Below, one piece after another: positions 32,485-43,800 of a stretch of DNA of 52,880 nt. The notes under the pieces were generated by a model. That model saw only the letters and a program-made list of their open reading frames with translations, did no database searches and had not been told where the DNA came from. The stretch's first letter is position 1, and every line of letters starts with the position of its first letter. Where the stretch lies: NCBI GenBank assembly GCA_001179505.1, contig CDMY01000551.1, positions 1 through 52,880 of the forward strand, in the 5' to 3' direction. A program made the translations under genes and the position numbers. The DNA is from Vitrella brassicaformis (Eukaryota; Sar; Vitrellaceae).

Positions 32485-32865
32485 CTACTAGTACTAACTG
32501 ACTGACTGGGTGACGGACGTTGGCTGTGGAGAGTGCATGTTTCGATAACTGGATCAATGTGACGATAGGCCGATGTGACACCTTATGCGTGTGTAACATG
32601 CTCACGGATGGCGTCCTCAGAGCGTTTGTTGTAGACAGCCGTACTCGCGTGTTGAATGCCCGCGTATGCCCCCCATCTATAGTATAGAGTGGGCATGCGT
32701 AGAGTAGACCATGCATGGCCGGCTATGCGGATGGGAGGGACATACATACGTGAATGATTGGTTTCCACCGCAGCAAAGCCTCCATGGCACACGGTCTTCA
32801 ACACCAAAACAGCTAAGCCTCACAGCAAGCCTCCCACAATGCAATCAACACATGGATAGATAGGT
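32485..32865. other. Convergent intergenic region
   Basis: Between the stops of the TMEM16 gene and the minus-strand PH-like gene. No gene, repeat or RNA is recognised. Confidence 0.45.
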
Positions 32866-34085
32866 TCAGCAGGCTTCCTCACACATAAGGGGAGCCCTCT
32901 CCGCTTCTGGACTGCATAAATCTACACACACACACACACACACCGGACACATACCTGGGTGGGCGGATGGATGGTCGCAGAATGGCTGGCACACCTGAAC
33001 TGCCGTTCGTTGAGCGCCTTCTGCATCTTGATGCTGCGCAGCATCGACTGCACACACAATGGTGAGCAGGAGACTCGTTGGGGTGCCTTTTTGCTGGCCG
33101 GTGTGCCTGCCTCATTCGCCTAGCCTACCTTGGCAATGCAAGTGTCAATGACGCCGTGCTCCGCGATGTTGATCCGCCCGGCACCACCAGACAACTGCAT
33201 CCATCCATCCATCCATCGATGTGAGTCCTTCCTTCTGTGTGTGTGTCCCTTCCTGACATACCTTGATGGGAACCTCGGCCTTGAGTCTGTCCAGGTTGGC
33301 GTTGCAGTAGCGCAGCAGCTGCTTGTCGTCCCGGACTGCGGCAATTGCGGCCACAGAACCACACAAGAAGCTCTTTCGTGTGTCTGCGTGTGTGTGTGTG
33401 TGTGTACTTGTGAAGGTGCGATCCTGTGCCTCCCTCTCCTTGTGTCTCCTCATGAAGCTGTTCTCCCTCAGGGTCTGCAACATTCGCGGCGTCTCGCGCT
33501 CAACCATCGCATGCTGCACACAACACACCCGAGGCAGGCAGTGTGTCGAATGCATGGCAGGCCTGCCTGCCTGCAGTGATTGATGTGAACAGGTACCTAC
33601 CTGCACCAACATTCTGACGTATCTGTAGAGGGGCACCAGCTCATTCTCATTCAAGCCATTCTGCTCCACAAACTCCACCACCCTCTGACACACAGACACA
33701 GCACAGACATGTAGGTCTCGTCCACCTTCTCCCTCTCTCCCTCCCTCCCTGCTCACGCGTTTGCATTTTGTGCCACTGGTCTCGTGGGACTGGATGGTCA
33801 GCACGGCCGTGCGGTACTGCTGGTCGCTGCCCAGGCCCACCTCCAGCTGCACAAGGTTCGGCCCCGCCCTGGGGTCGTTGACCGGCAGGTATCGGAGGCT
33901 GGTGATCGGCTGCAGCACCACCCGCTCGGCTGCCTTGTCCAGCGACACAGGATGGTAGTGCCCAGATGCAGTGGGGGAGGCCACACTCTCCAGCAACGAA
34001 CGAAGCGCACTCTCCCTGATGAACAGATAGAAACAAACAGACAGACAGACAGATGCAGGAAGGGCAGGAGACAGGCCGCTCCTCC

Positions 34086-34119
<34 letters not shown>

Positions 34120-34693
34120 CAGATGTCTCGCTCTCTCTTGTCTCTGAATTCCAGCAGGGTGAGTGCAGGTCGGCCGTGGCCACTCCCGGGAGATGCATCG
34201 CCGGCCATAGGCGAGGAAGGGTCCGGAAAGGCCGACGGTGGGTGGCCTATGACCAGCACCGGCAGGCCGGCCTCTTCGGCATGCAAATCCGTGTAGAGCT
34301 GCGCCTGCAGACGACTGATCTCGCTGATGACGACTGCACCACGCACACAGACAGACAGACGGACAAACCATGGCACACAACCAGAATGAGACTGCATGTG
34401 TGTTTGCGTGTGTTACTCTTGATGGGGTCGCCTCGCTTCTCGCTCGCAATGGTGAGGACCTGCATCTTATCGTCAACACTTACAATCGCACGCTGCAACA
34501 GGGAAACGGGCACAGCACAGCACAGAGCAGCAGCCACAGAACCACGATTACCCCATTGAGAAGGAATCTACATTCTCACTCCCTCCCCATCACCCACTGT
34601 CGGCTCCCGTACCTCTTTGGTGAGGTGTCTGGTGGAGCGGAAGTAACAGCCCGTGGGTCTGCGGAGGACCTCCAGCATGTGCACACCCGCCAT
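32866..34693 (-). CDS. Protein with N-terminal PH-like domain, otherwise unassigned
   Basis: Minus-strand exons 34693-34613, 34492-34417, 34333-34120, 34015-33757, 33684-33601, 33513-33408, 33335-33262, 33194-33129, 33047-32995 and a last short exon; about 352 residues. The N-terminus has alternating strands (GCYFRSTRHL, AIVSVDDKMQVLTIASEKRG) closed by LLEFRDKRERDIWESALRSL, the C-terminal helix pattern of a pleckstrin-homology fold. This suggests phosphoinositide or protein binding at membranes. The rest (VVEFVEQNGLNENELVPLYR, RMLQTLRENSFMRRHKERE, GGAGRINIAEHGVIDTCIAK) is helical and not recognised. The final exon can start at 32921, ending 32879 as GEGSPYV, or at 32911, ending 32866 as MCEEAC; both fit. 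It is divergent from the proline-synthesis gene, 216 bases between starts. Confidence 0.6.
34087..34117. repeat. (TG)n microsatellite at an intron end
   Basis: About fifteen TG units on the plus strand. Read in gene sense on the minus strand it is a (CA)n tract directly after a GTAC donor. Confidence 0.85.
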
Positions 34694-34909
34694 AGGTGCG
34701 AACCAAATGAATGAGAAGAGTTGACTCTTTCGACGAGACCGACACGTGGTCAGCCGGGAAAATGAATGCGGCAGAAAGGAGACAAAAGTGCACAGCAAAC
34801 GAACTGTTACCGAGAGCCGTAGAATCCTTTCGTTTGCAAGACTGGGGGCACGTTGGGGGCGAGACTGCGAGCTAAGCTTGTGCCGAAGTTGTACGCTTGC
34901 TGCTTGAAG

Positions 34910-36358
34910 ATGAACGGGCCAGCGAAGAAGATAGGTACTGAAAGAAGGAGCAAAGCAGCACTCACTCATCACATGCGTTCATCACACTTCAATCGTATGT
35001 GTGATGTGATTGTGATGGCTGCCGCATTCAGGGTTCATCGGTGCGGGTCAGATGGCGACTGCCCTGGCGAAGGGCTTTGTTGCGGCCGGCTGCTGCAGCG
35101 TGGACCAGATGCTGCTCTCAGATGCCTTCGCGACGATGAGGGACAAGGCAAAGGCCAACGGGTTCAGCGCCACTGCGAGCAACACCGAGGTGAGCATGGC
35201 TGACAGATCCAGCAGACACAGGACGCTCAGATCTGTGCGTTAATGGGTGCAGGTGGTGAACTTCGCTGACGTGGTGTTCGTGTCGGTCAAGCCCCACATC
35301 GTGCAGCAGATCCTGCCAGACATCAAGGTGGTACAGGACAGGCACACCCTCCCCCCGCCCTCCACACAAACGCGTCCATTGCCGCCTGCCTTGTCGGCAA
35401 TTTGCTGGGTGTCCAACCAACCAGGCTCACTGGACGAGCGACAAGATCCTGGTGTCCATCGCTGCAGGCGTCAAGATCGACGCCTACCAGAAGGTCCTCG
35501 GCGCCGACACAAAGATCATCCGCGTCATGCCCAACACGCCGTGTCTGATCGGCAAGAGCGCCGCGGGATACGCACTATCGACGTGAGGGAGGCCGTGAGT
35601 CAATCAGTGGATCGACAAGCCAGAGAGGAGGGAGGGAGGGAGCATCGGCACACACCAACACGTGTGATTCTGATGGATGGTGTGTGTCTGCAGGGGTGTG
35701 CAGGAGGAGGATGGGCAATACGTCGAGAAGCTCCTGAAGAGCGTGGGGGTGGCATATCCGGTGGGGGGCTGGCTGGCTGGGTGGGCTGCATGCCGCATGC
35801 AGACACGCCTACGCCAAGGATGTTTAGAGTGCATCTCTGTTCGATGTTGCTTGCTGCGCTGCAGGTGCCGGAGAACCTGTTGGATGCCGTGACTGGCGTG
35901 AGTGGGTCAGGTCCTGCATTCGTCTACACTTTCATCGAGGCCATGTCAGACGCAGGCGTCAAAGGGTCAGTGAAGGAGGGTAGTCCACGACCGGCCGACC
36001 AGATGACAACCATACGTTGTCTCCCATCCTCTCTCTCGTGTGCCTGCAGTGGACTCCCGCGAGCAGTGGCGTCAGGCCTGGCAGCACAAACCGTTCTTGG
36101 CGCAGCAGCAATGGTCAGACAACACTCGACGGAAAGAAACTCTCGAGGCAAATTGACTTACTCACTCTGGTCTCTTTGTGTGTTGTGCAGGTGTTGGAGA
36201 CGGGTACCCATCCGGCTGTGCTGAGGGAGCAGGTGACGTCGCCTGGCGGGACGACCATCGCTGGCGTGGCGGCATTGGAGGAGAACGGTATGAGGCATGC
36301 AGTGATATCTGCAATTGATGCCGCCAGACTCAGGGCCACTGAGCTCTCAAAACAGTGA
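34910..36358 (+). CDS. proC: Pyrroline-5-carboxylate reductase
   Basis: Eight exons: 34910-34934, 35032-35189, 35253-35327, 35425-35582, 35694-35760, 35865-35965, 36050-36113, 36191-36358; 271 residues, the usual family length. It performs the last step of proline synthesis, reducing 1-pyrroline-5-carboxylate with NAD(P)H. The Rossmann motif is [18 protein letters not shown] near residue 9. Other family blocks are [87 protein letters not shown] and [20 protein letters not shown]. No targeting leader is present, so it is probably cytosolic. The first exon is only 25 bases. The symbol follows the bacterial gene name for this enzyme. Confidence 0.96.
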
Positions 36359-36814
36359 CATCCTGGACGGGACGGGGGTGGTGTTTAGTGGGGGGCGGGT
36401 GTTTGCAGTGAGTGCGCGTGTGTGAGTCTTTTGCCGTCTCTCCGTCTTTTGCCGACTCTTCTCCTCAGTCTTTTTCGGGTGTTTGAGACGGAGAGAGAGA
36501 GAGAGTTTGTTGGCTGCATATTTCTGAATGCGACGCGACGACTGAGCAAAAAAATGTCCATTGAGATATCGGAGGAAGAAGTCGTGCCCGCATGCAGCCC
36601 AGCGAAAAGCGTTGTCAGTCACATCGACAGTAAGTCAGTCAGTCTCTACATGGCATGACACCAAACAATCAGCCCACCCCCCCGCCCAAAATCGACATCA
36701 TATATCCCCGTGTTGCCCGCGCCCTGCTCTCTCGTGTGCAAGCGGCCTCTCTGCCTGCCCGCGTGCCCCCCTGCAGGCCATACGTCCATCCGTGCATCCA
36801 TCAGCATGGCTTGG
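36359..36814. other. Convergent intergenic region
   Basis: Between the stops of the proline-synthesis and membrane RING-H2 genes. A GA-rich run lies near 36488-36505. No gene is supported. Confidence 0.45.
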
Positions 36815-39630
36815 CTAGCCCATCGGCGGGAGGATCCGCCTGCATGTGGGGCACTCCATCTTGACGTCCATCCACTGCTGCAGACACGTCGCATGGAACA
36901 GATGGTCACAAGGCGTCACCACACGACTCCTGAGCACAACACACCAACACACGAACACGGCATTCACCTGACGCCCCTCCCTCAAGTGTAGACCACATGT
37001 CATGCATCCATCGCCCACCTCACCTGTCGTCAGCCTTGATCTCCGACATGCAAATGACACACTCGGGCAGCGAGGACTCCTCCCCGCCCTCCACGTCAGA
37101 CTGGGAGGGGGCGCGCAGAGCCACGGGCCTGTAGTAGTTGTAGACGTGCGGCAAACACCACAACGGCACGAAGAAACGAGAGCCGAACCGACGCTGCGCG
37201 AAGATTAGCGCCACCTGGGAGCCCTGCCAAGTCAAACACAACACATCCATGGACAGGCCGTTCCTCCCCGCGTCTCGTCTGTGTGTGTGGAGTCTTCCCT
37301 ACTTGCAGCAAGACGATGGTGGCACAGACGTAGAGGCTGGGTGCGCCAGGGATGGTGGGGTACATGTCGCCGTTGAAGATGGAGGCGGGGCAGCCCCACA
37401 CGTACAGCGGCAGGAACAGCCGACACGCACTCATACCAAGCACAAAGGTCGGGTGAAGCGAATACCTACACACAACACACACAGGGAGAGAGATATCTAT
37501 ATCCCTCAACAAACACACCACACCGCTCTCTGTGTCTGCCCGTCCCGTGTGTGTGTTTGCCCGCCCACATGCAGACCTGTGGCCGCCATAGATGTCCCAG
37601 ACGATCTGGGGCAGCCAGAAGGTGTACATGAGCACGACAAGGAAGGGCAGGAAGTCCAGGAGTTGATAAAGCACAAACAGCCCCAGCAGCAAGGCACCGT
37701 AGAACCGCGTGTAGAGGAACGACAGCTCCGACCTGATCACCTCCCAGCCCTGGTTGAACCGCTCCTGACGCCGCGCACGCCAGATCGTCAGCAGGTACCG
37801 CACTTCGAACAGCGAAAACAGCACAAACTGATTGATGCCAAAACACACACACAGCGGGAGGGACAGTGGGGGTGGACGTCATTGTGTTTGGATGGTGACG
37901 CACCGCAGCTTACCTTGAAGAGGGCGATGACGGCAAAGCTGTTGAACATGTACTGTGAGGTGAGGCCGACACCGAGATGGAGGAGGGCATCGTAGCCGTC
38001 AAGGAACGCCTGGAGGCCGATGCCGATCAGCGACACCTTGCTGGCGCTGCTGCCCGTCTCGGTGTGAGCCATCTGAGCCAAAAAGAAACGAATCTGACAG
38101 ACCCGATAGCGCATACACAGAAACAAAGAGACAGACACTTAATCCCGCAGTGTGAAGTACAGACAGACCCTCAGATATATCTGCTGACTGCCCGCACCTG
38201 ACCTGCAGGGCGGCGACAAAGCTGACAATGACCGAGTAGGTCATGATCTTGCCGTTCAGCTTCACCAGGTTGATCTCCGACACAAAGAACCGCATCACGA
38301 ACTCACAGTCAGGCGACACCAGTTCACCCACGCCGTCGAAGTCAGCACCCACAGCAAGCCGACCGGTCAGGGAGCTCGCCCCCTCGCCCCCGCCGAGGCC
38401 AAAGGACGCCAGGCCGAGCAATCGAGACCACCAGGACGCATGAGTCGGCTGTGTGCCGTTGGGCGAGGCCGGCTTGTCATCGTCTTCTTGGTGCAGTGGG
38501 AGAGAGGGGGCGGGAGGAGGGTCAAGGCGGGTGGAGGTGGACCACCTCACGACGGTGTCGTCCTCCTGGAGATTCAGGTTCCTCAGTCTGAACGGGCCGA
38601 GTCCGCCAACCTCCCCGAGCTGAGGGATCTTGGACACCGACTTGCCCTCGTCCACAAAGAGGTTGAATGTCCCGTCAACGCTGCACACGCCCCTCCCGTC
38701 CCGACGCTTCCTCCCCGCGTCGTCACCACTCGGCCTCTCCACCAGGTTGAACCGCTCAGGCTGCGTGCGCCCATGCACCACCAGGGCCCGGCCCGCCTGG
38801 AAGTTCAGCCCGCTGAGGAGGATCTCCTGCGCGCCGCCGTGTGTGTCCATGAACCACAGCCGCATGTCTGACTGCTTGATGTTCTGCAGGTGGGTCGTGA
38901 CGACGCTCAGCTGCGCGCGGATCGAGTTCTCCACCAGATCGAGGCCGGCCTGCGGGGCCGACAGCTGGTACATGCCCTTGAAGGACATCGTGTAGGAGCC
39001 GCCGGTGTCCACTGACCGCTCCGATCGGCCCACTGTGGCTGGGTCGCGGTCCCACGAGTAGCCCTGCCCACCGCCTGTCGCCCCTTCACCACCATCGTGA
39101 TTGGCATTCCCGTTGTCCATGCCGTACATAAAGTCCGTCAGAATCAGAAAGAGAATGAAGGCCGCCACACACTGGACGCACGACGCCTGCCGCTGCCGTT
39201 GCGGGTCGTCGTCCGAGCCCATCCTCGCGAGGCCAGGCACAGGCCCCGGCAACACGCCGCCTCCTTGTTGAGGGGCTATGGCATTGTTGCCAACAGGGTT
39301 GTCTGGGGGAGCCGGGGGAGGGGCTGGGGCAGCTGGGGCGGCTGCAGGGGCAGTGCCGGAGGGCTGGCTCGCCTCTGATTGACCCGCACTTGCCTCATCC
39401 TGGTCAGCAGCATCCTCCGCCCCTGCAGCAGCACTGGCGCTGGTCGGTTCTTCATCATGATCGAGCCGCGCTGAGCTGTCCGACACTCTGGTCCATGGCG
39501 GCCACAGAGGCACCCGCGCGTATCTGCCGCTTCGCCCGGTGAAGAAGCCTCTGCGTGGTTGCTCGACAGAATGACCAGCTGACTCCCCTTCTTGGCGTGG
39601 CGTGCTGCCATCGCTGCTCTGCCGGTCCAT
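36815..39630 (-). CDS. Tul1/DSC1/FLY1-type multi-pass membrane RING-H2 ubiquitin ligase
   Basis: Six minus-strand exons: 39630-38203, 38072-37914, 37827-37577, 37465-37303, 37223-37024, 36929-36815; 771 residues. A Pro/Ala/Gln-rich N-terminus leads to a membrane anchor (CVQCVAAFILFLILTDFMYG). Next is a luminal domain containing YTMSFKGMYQL, then about six helices (YSVIVSFVAALQ, YMFNSFAVIALFK, FYGALLLGLFVLYQLLDFLP, YVCATIVLLQGSQVALIFAQ). The C-terminal RING-H2 is CVICMSEIKADDRSR, TPCDHLFHATCLQQWMD and CPTCRRILPPMG. This order (luminal domain, helices, YYRP stretch, RING at the extreme end) matches yeast Tul1 and plant FLY proteins, Golgi/endosome quality-control ligases. The first exon is unusually long (1428 bases). 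It is divergent from the GYF gene, 419 bases between starts. Confidence 0.88.
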
Positions 39631-40049
39631 CGGAGAGGCCGACTGCTCGAGGGAAACGTGCGCGTTTCGAGAATCACTTTCTCAGCTCGCACAAGTAAGC
39701 TCGCAAGTGGCGAGGAGAAAAATCCCTTCGAGGCAGCGTCTAGTGCCCAGGTGCTGCATCGGACGAGCCGTAGACCTTGTTTTTCGTCCAAAAGAGCTGT
39801 TGGAACGAAGGCGAGGCGGTGCCGCGGCGGAGGTGAAGCAGCTCGTCGAGTAGAGCATCCCCCGACCCCTCTACCCCCCTTGATCTGAAGCGACACTCCC
39901 TTCCACCTTCGGCATTTGCCCATCCATCGAGCTGAGACGACGGGAGACCGACCCGGCGCTGTCAGCGGCAGTCTGACCGACACACCCCTCGAGCTCCCTG
40001 TCTTGGCATCGTCGACGCGGCGCCGCGGAGGCAGCAAGCCGTCGGCGCC
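39631..40049. promoter_or_regulatory. Shared upstream region of the RING-H2 and GYF genes
   Basis: A 419-base head-to-head spacer that must contain both 5' leaders and promoters. GC-rich with TCG-rich blocks; no TATA element was recognised. The role is inferred only from gene orientation. Confidence 0.45.
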
Positions 40050-40841
40050 ATGATGATCGATCCAACCCCGACAACGCATGCGTGGTCAGCGGGTCGGCCG
40101 AGAGGACCATCCCAGGTGGTCAATGGAGTCGGAGGCCAGCCATCCCCCCCTGCCAGCGGTGCGCCAGAGGCCCAGGGAGACTTCCCCGCTCTCTCCGGCT
40201 CCCCCGCCTCACCCGATGCATCCGACCGCATCGAGCGGCTCAACTCACAGGGCAGCGCGTGGAGCCGCGGGCCGTCGTTTCTCCACCACGGCAACGGCGA
40301 GGGCGAGGAGGGCGGCGGTGGTGGTGAGCGTGCGGGCCAGGGCGTCGTCTCCTACTCGCGCAGTGAGCTGTACGAGTTGATTTGCTGCGTTGACCGAGAC
40401 GAGGAGGGCCGGCTGCCGCACCACGACCAAATCAGCTGCGAGATCCACCGGCCGGAGGGTCTCCGACACCCCAAGGACGCGGGATTCCTGTACCAGTACA
40501 CGGCTCCCAAAGACCGCGACAGAGACGGTGAGGAAGGGGGATGGATGACACACCGCAAAGCACCACAAAATGACTCACTCTCATGTGTGTGTCCATCTGT
40601 CTCACTCTGTCTGTCTGTCTGTGTCTGTCTGTGCGTGTGTGTGTGTGTGTGTATGTGTGTGGTCTTTCAGACTACCGCGGTCCAGGTCCCCGTCGTGAGC
40701 GCATAGAGTACGATGAGGGCGAACACCACGAGGAGCACGAAGGCATGGACGAGGACCACCGGGCGCCCAAGGAGGGCTCGCCCCCATTCGGACCCCACTA
40801 TCGAGGCGGCATGGACAGAGACAGAGACCTCAGGCCAAGGT

Positions 40842-40875
<34 letters not shown>

Positions 40876-43800
40876 GGAGGAGAGAGAGATAGACTAGACG
40901 TGCTCAGTGCGCCTATCTATGGGTTGTGTCTGTCTGTGTGCATATATCAGGGGTCCTCCACGTCGTGAGGCCAGCGGTGAGGAGGAGGACCGCAACCGTG
41001 ACCGCCTGCGCAGCCGCCCATACGAGCGAGACCGAGACCGAGACCGCCGACCGCTGGGCCCGCCGGGCATGGCTACCGGCGAGGGGACCGAGGAGCGGAG
41101 ATGGAACTGGCGACAAGAAAGAGGGTCAGTGAGTTAGGTGGTCACACTCACACACCATCACACACCATACACCACACACACCCGAGGTGATTGACGCGTG
41201 TTTCTCCGTCCCTGTCTGTTGTCTGACAATTGTCAGTCGTGACGGCCCCGTCCCGCCCGGCATGTTCCACCGAGACCGTGACCGCCCGATGCGCGATTTT
41301 CGAGACCGGGAGCCCCGCGACAGGGAGGGGTACGAGCCTCGCGAGCGGCGCATGCGTGACGACCGTGACTGGGGCCGTGTTCGGGCCGACGACCGAGAGG
41401 AGGGCCGGTACAGAGACGAAGACGAGAGGGACCGGGACGAGGAGGACCGCCAGCCGCGATTCGGTGGCCGCCCGCGAGACAGAGACCGGGAGCGGGAACG
41501 GGACAACGAAGAGGAGCCTGAGCGGTGAGGCAGACAACACACATAGACACAAAGGGAGGGAGGGAGGGACGGACTCATCCAATCCACGCCTGCATCTTAT
41601 CTTCCGTCCCTGTTGTGTTGGGTTATCTTATGGTATGTATGTTGTCTTGTTTGTGTCAGTTGGAAGATGCTTCGTGTCGGTCTTCGCGAGCGAGAGCAAC
41701 GCGAGCGCGACCAAGGCCGCGACCGGGACCGGGACCGCAGAGACGCCGGCAGGGACCGACGCGACATGGACATCGAGAAGGAGCAGGCCCCAGCCCCACC
41801 CGACACCCGACAGCAGCAAGGCAAGGAGAGCCCCTCGGCGGCAGCAGCAGCAGCAGTAGCAGCCGGCCGTGCTGAGAGCCCGACAGGTGCTGAGGGCACC
41901 CCGAAGGACGACAAGAAGGCCATCGGAGGTGTGTTGGGTCTGGGGCTCAAGAAGCCCGACATTGGCACGGGCTCGTTCCGCCCCGGCGGCCTGTCGTGGA
42001 AGGATCGCAGCGAGAGTTCGGACAAGTTGGGCAAGGAGGAGCCGCCCGGTCGTGTGCGTGAGGGCAGCGGCGAGGGCCCTGAGGTTGGCCCGACTGGCGA
42101 GGATGTGGCCGTGGTCATGGACGAGAAGGAAGAGGCGGCTGAGGGACAGTACTGGGAGGACGATGATGAGCAGGTGCGTGCGTGACAGATAGAGCAACCT
42201 GTGCGTCCGTCCACCTGGGCTATCTGACACACTTGTGTGGTGTGTTGTCATGTCGGTCAGTTCATGCCCCTCACCCGCTCATTGATGGCTCGCCAGCAGC
42301 GTCAAGAGGAGGAGTCCCCGCAGCCTACCAAGCCCGAGCCGCCCCCCATCCCACCGGCACCCGAGCAGCCTCCACCAGCAATGCCCGAGAGAGAGGCACT
42401 ACCAGCCGTCTCTCCCCTCTCCCACACGGACATGGCGTACCAGCCGTCACCCGTGTCGCCCATCAAGCAGCTTTCGCCCATTCCCCCGGCACCCATTGGC
42501 CCACCACCCCCTCCCAAGGCTCCAGAGGCCCCCGCCCTGCCGGCGGCCGAGGCAGACACCAGCGCGCCAGCTGCCACCAGAGTGTCTCGTGTGCAGTCCT
42601 CCGTCACCCAGGCCCAGGCAGGGCCGGCAGCAGCGGCTGGTGGCCCAGGCAGGCCCAAGCAGAACAAGTCCCTGTCGCTGCTCGAGCGCATCGGAATCAG
42701 CACGCTCGGCGGGGACGAGTCTGAGGAGGACGACGAGCGAAGCCCCGTGCAGCGTGATTTCCGCGCCGCTGACCAGGGCGGCGTGGCACCACAACTGGAG
42801 CAGCAGCAGCAGCCGAGTGGACAGGAGGGCTTCGGCCCCTTCGCTCCCCAGCCGAGCCTGTTTGGCGGTGCCATGGCGATGGGAACAGTGCCCACAATGG
42901 GCGACGGCTCGCGCGATTTCCGCTACGACGGGGCTGTTGGGGTGGTGCCGGCGAGTGTGAGCGCCCCGATGGCGCCAGCGGGTCCGGTGCCGAACGACCA
43001 GGGGCAGGGGCGGATGCTCCTGAGTCTGATCAATGGATCCACCAACATGCCTGATGCAAGTAAGCTAAACACGAGACGGTGCAGTGCAGCCATCCATCAT
43101 TATGTCCGTCTCTCTGTCTGTCTGGTTGTGTGTTTGTGTGTTAGCATTCATCAACCGTCCAGGCCCATTTGCCGGAGGCCTCAGCCGTGACGTGACGGGC
43201 GGCTCCTTCGCCTCGGCCAGCAGCCAGCCTGAAGATATGGGCCCCCGGGATCGTGCTGCAGCTGCTGCTGCGGCCGCCCGCCCCCCTCCCCAGCAAGACA
43301 CCTTTTTTGGTCCGATGCCTAGCGACACCATGCCGCTGCAGCAAGGCCCCATGTCGATGATGGCCGCACAGGGCATGGGCGTGCCTCAGGCTTTCCCACC
43401 GGAGCCCTCGATGGAAGTGCTCAACTCGTGGCCGCCCCTGCGGTATGACAACATGCCGTCGCAGTCGCCGGTGACGGTGCGGGTGGTGCGGCGCGGGTCT
43501 CGCCACGTGGTGGGCCAGGTGGAGCAGCCGTACTCGATGGAGGCCGGCGTGTGGTACTACATCGACCTGCAGGCCCAGGTGCAGGGGCCCTTCAACAGCC
43601 AGCAGCTGCACCAGTGGAGCAACTACTTCAAGGACGACAACCTCTTCCACCTGATGTGCAACCTCGGGCAGCACCCGCAGCCCTGCCCGCCACACCAGCA
43701 GCCCCTCTACGGACACGGCTTCTACCCCAAAGTCCTCTTCTTCGCCAAGAACGACCCCCGCGGCCCGGCATTCACCTTCCCCGTCTCCAACATCCCCCTC

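Noticed and set aside
33145-34479. 444-codon minus-strand open frame
   Set aside because: It runs through several introns of the PH-like gene (CA/GT repeats translated as HTHTHT); the spliced model keeps conserved-looking exons and removes these.
40860-40895. GA-rich tract as a regulatory element
   Set aside because: It lies within an intron between 40839 and 40951 and is simple sequence like others in the window.
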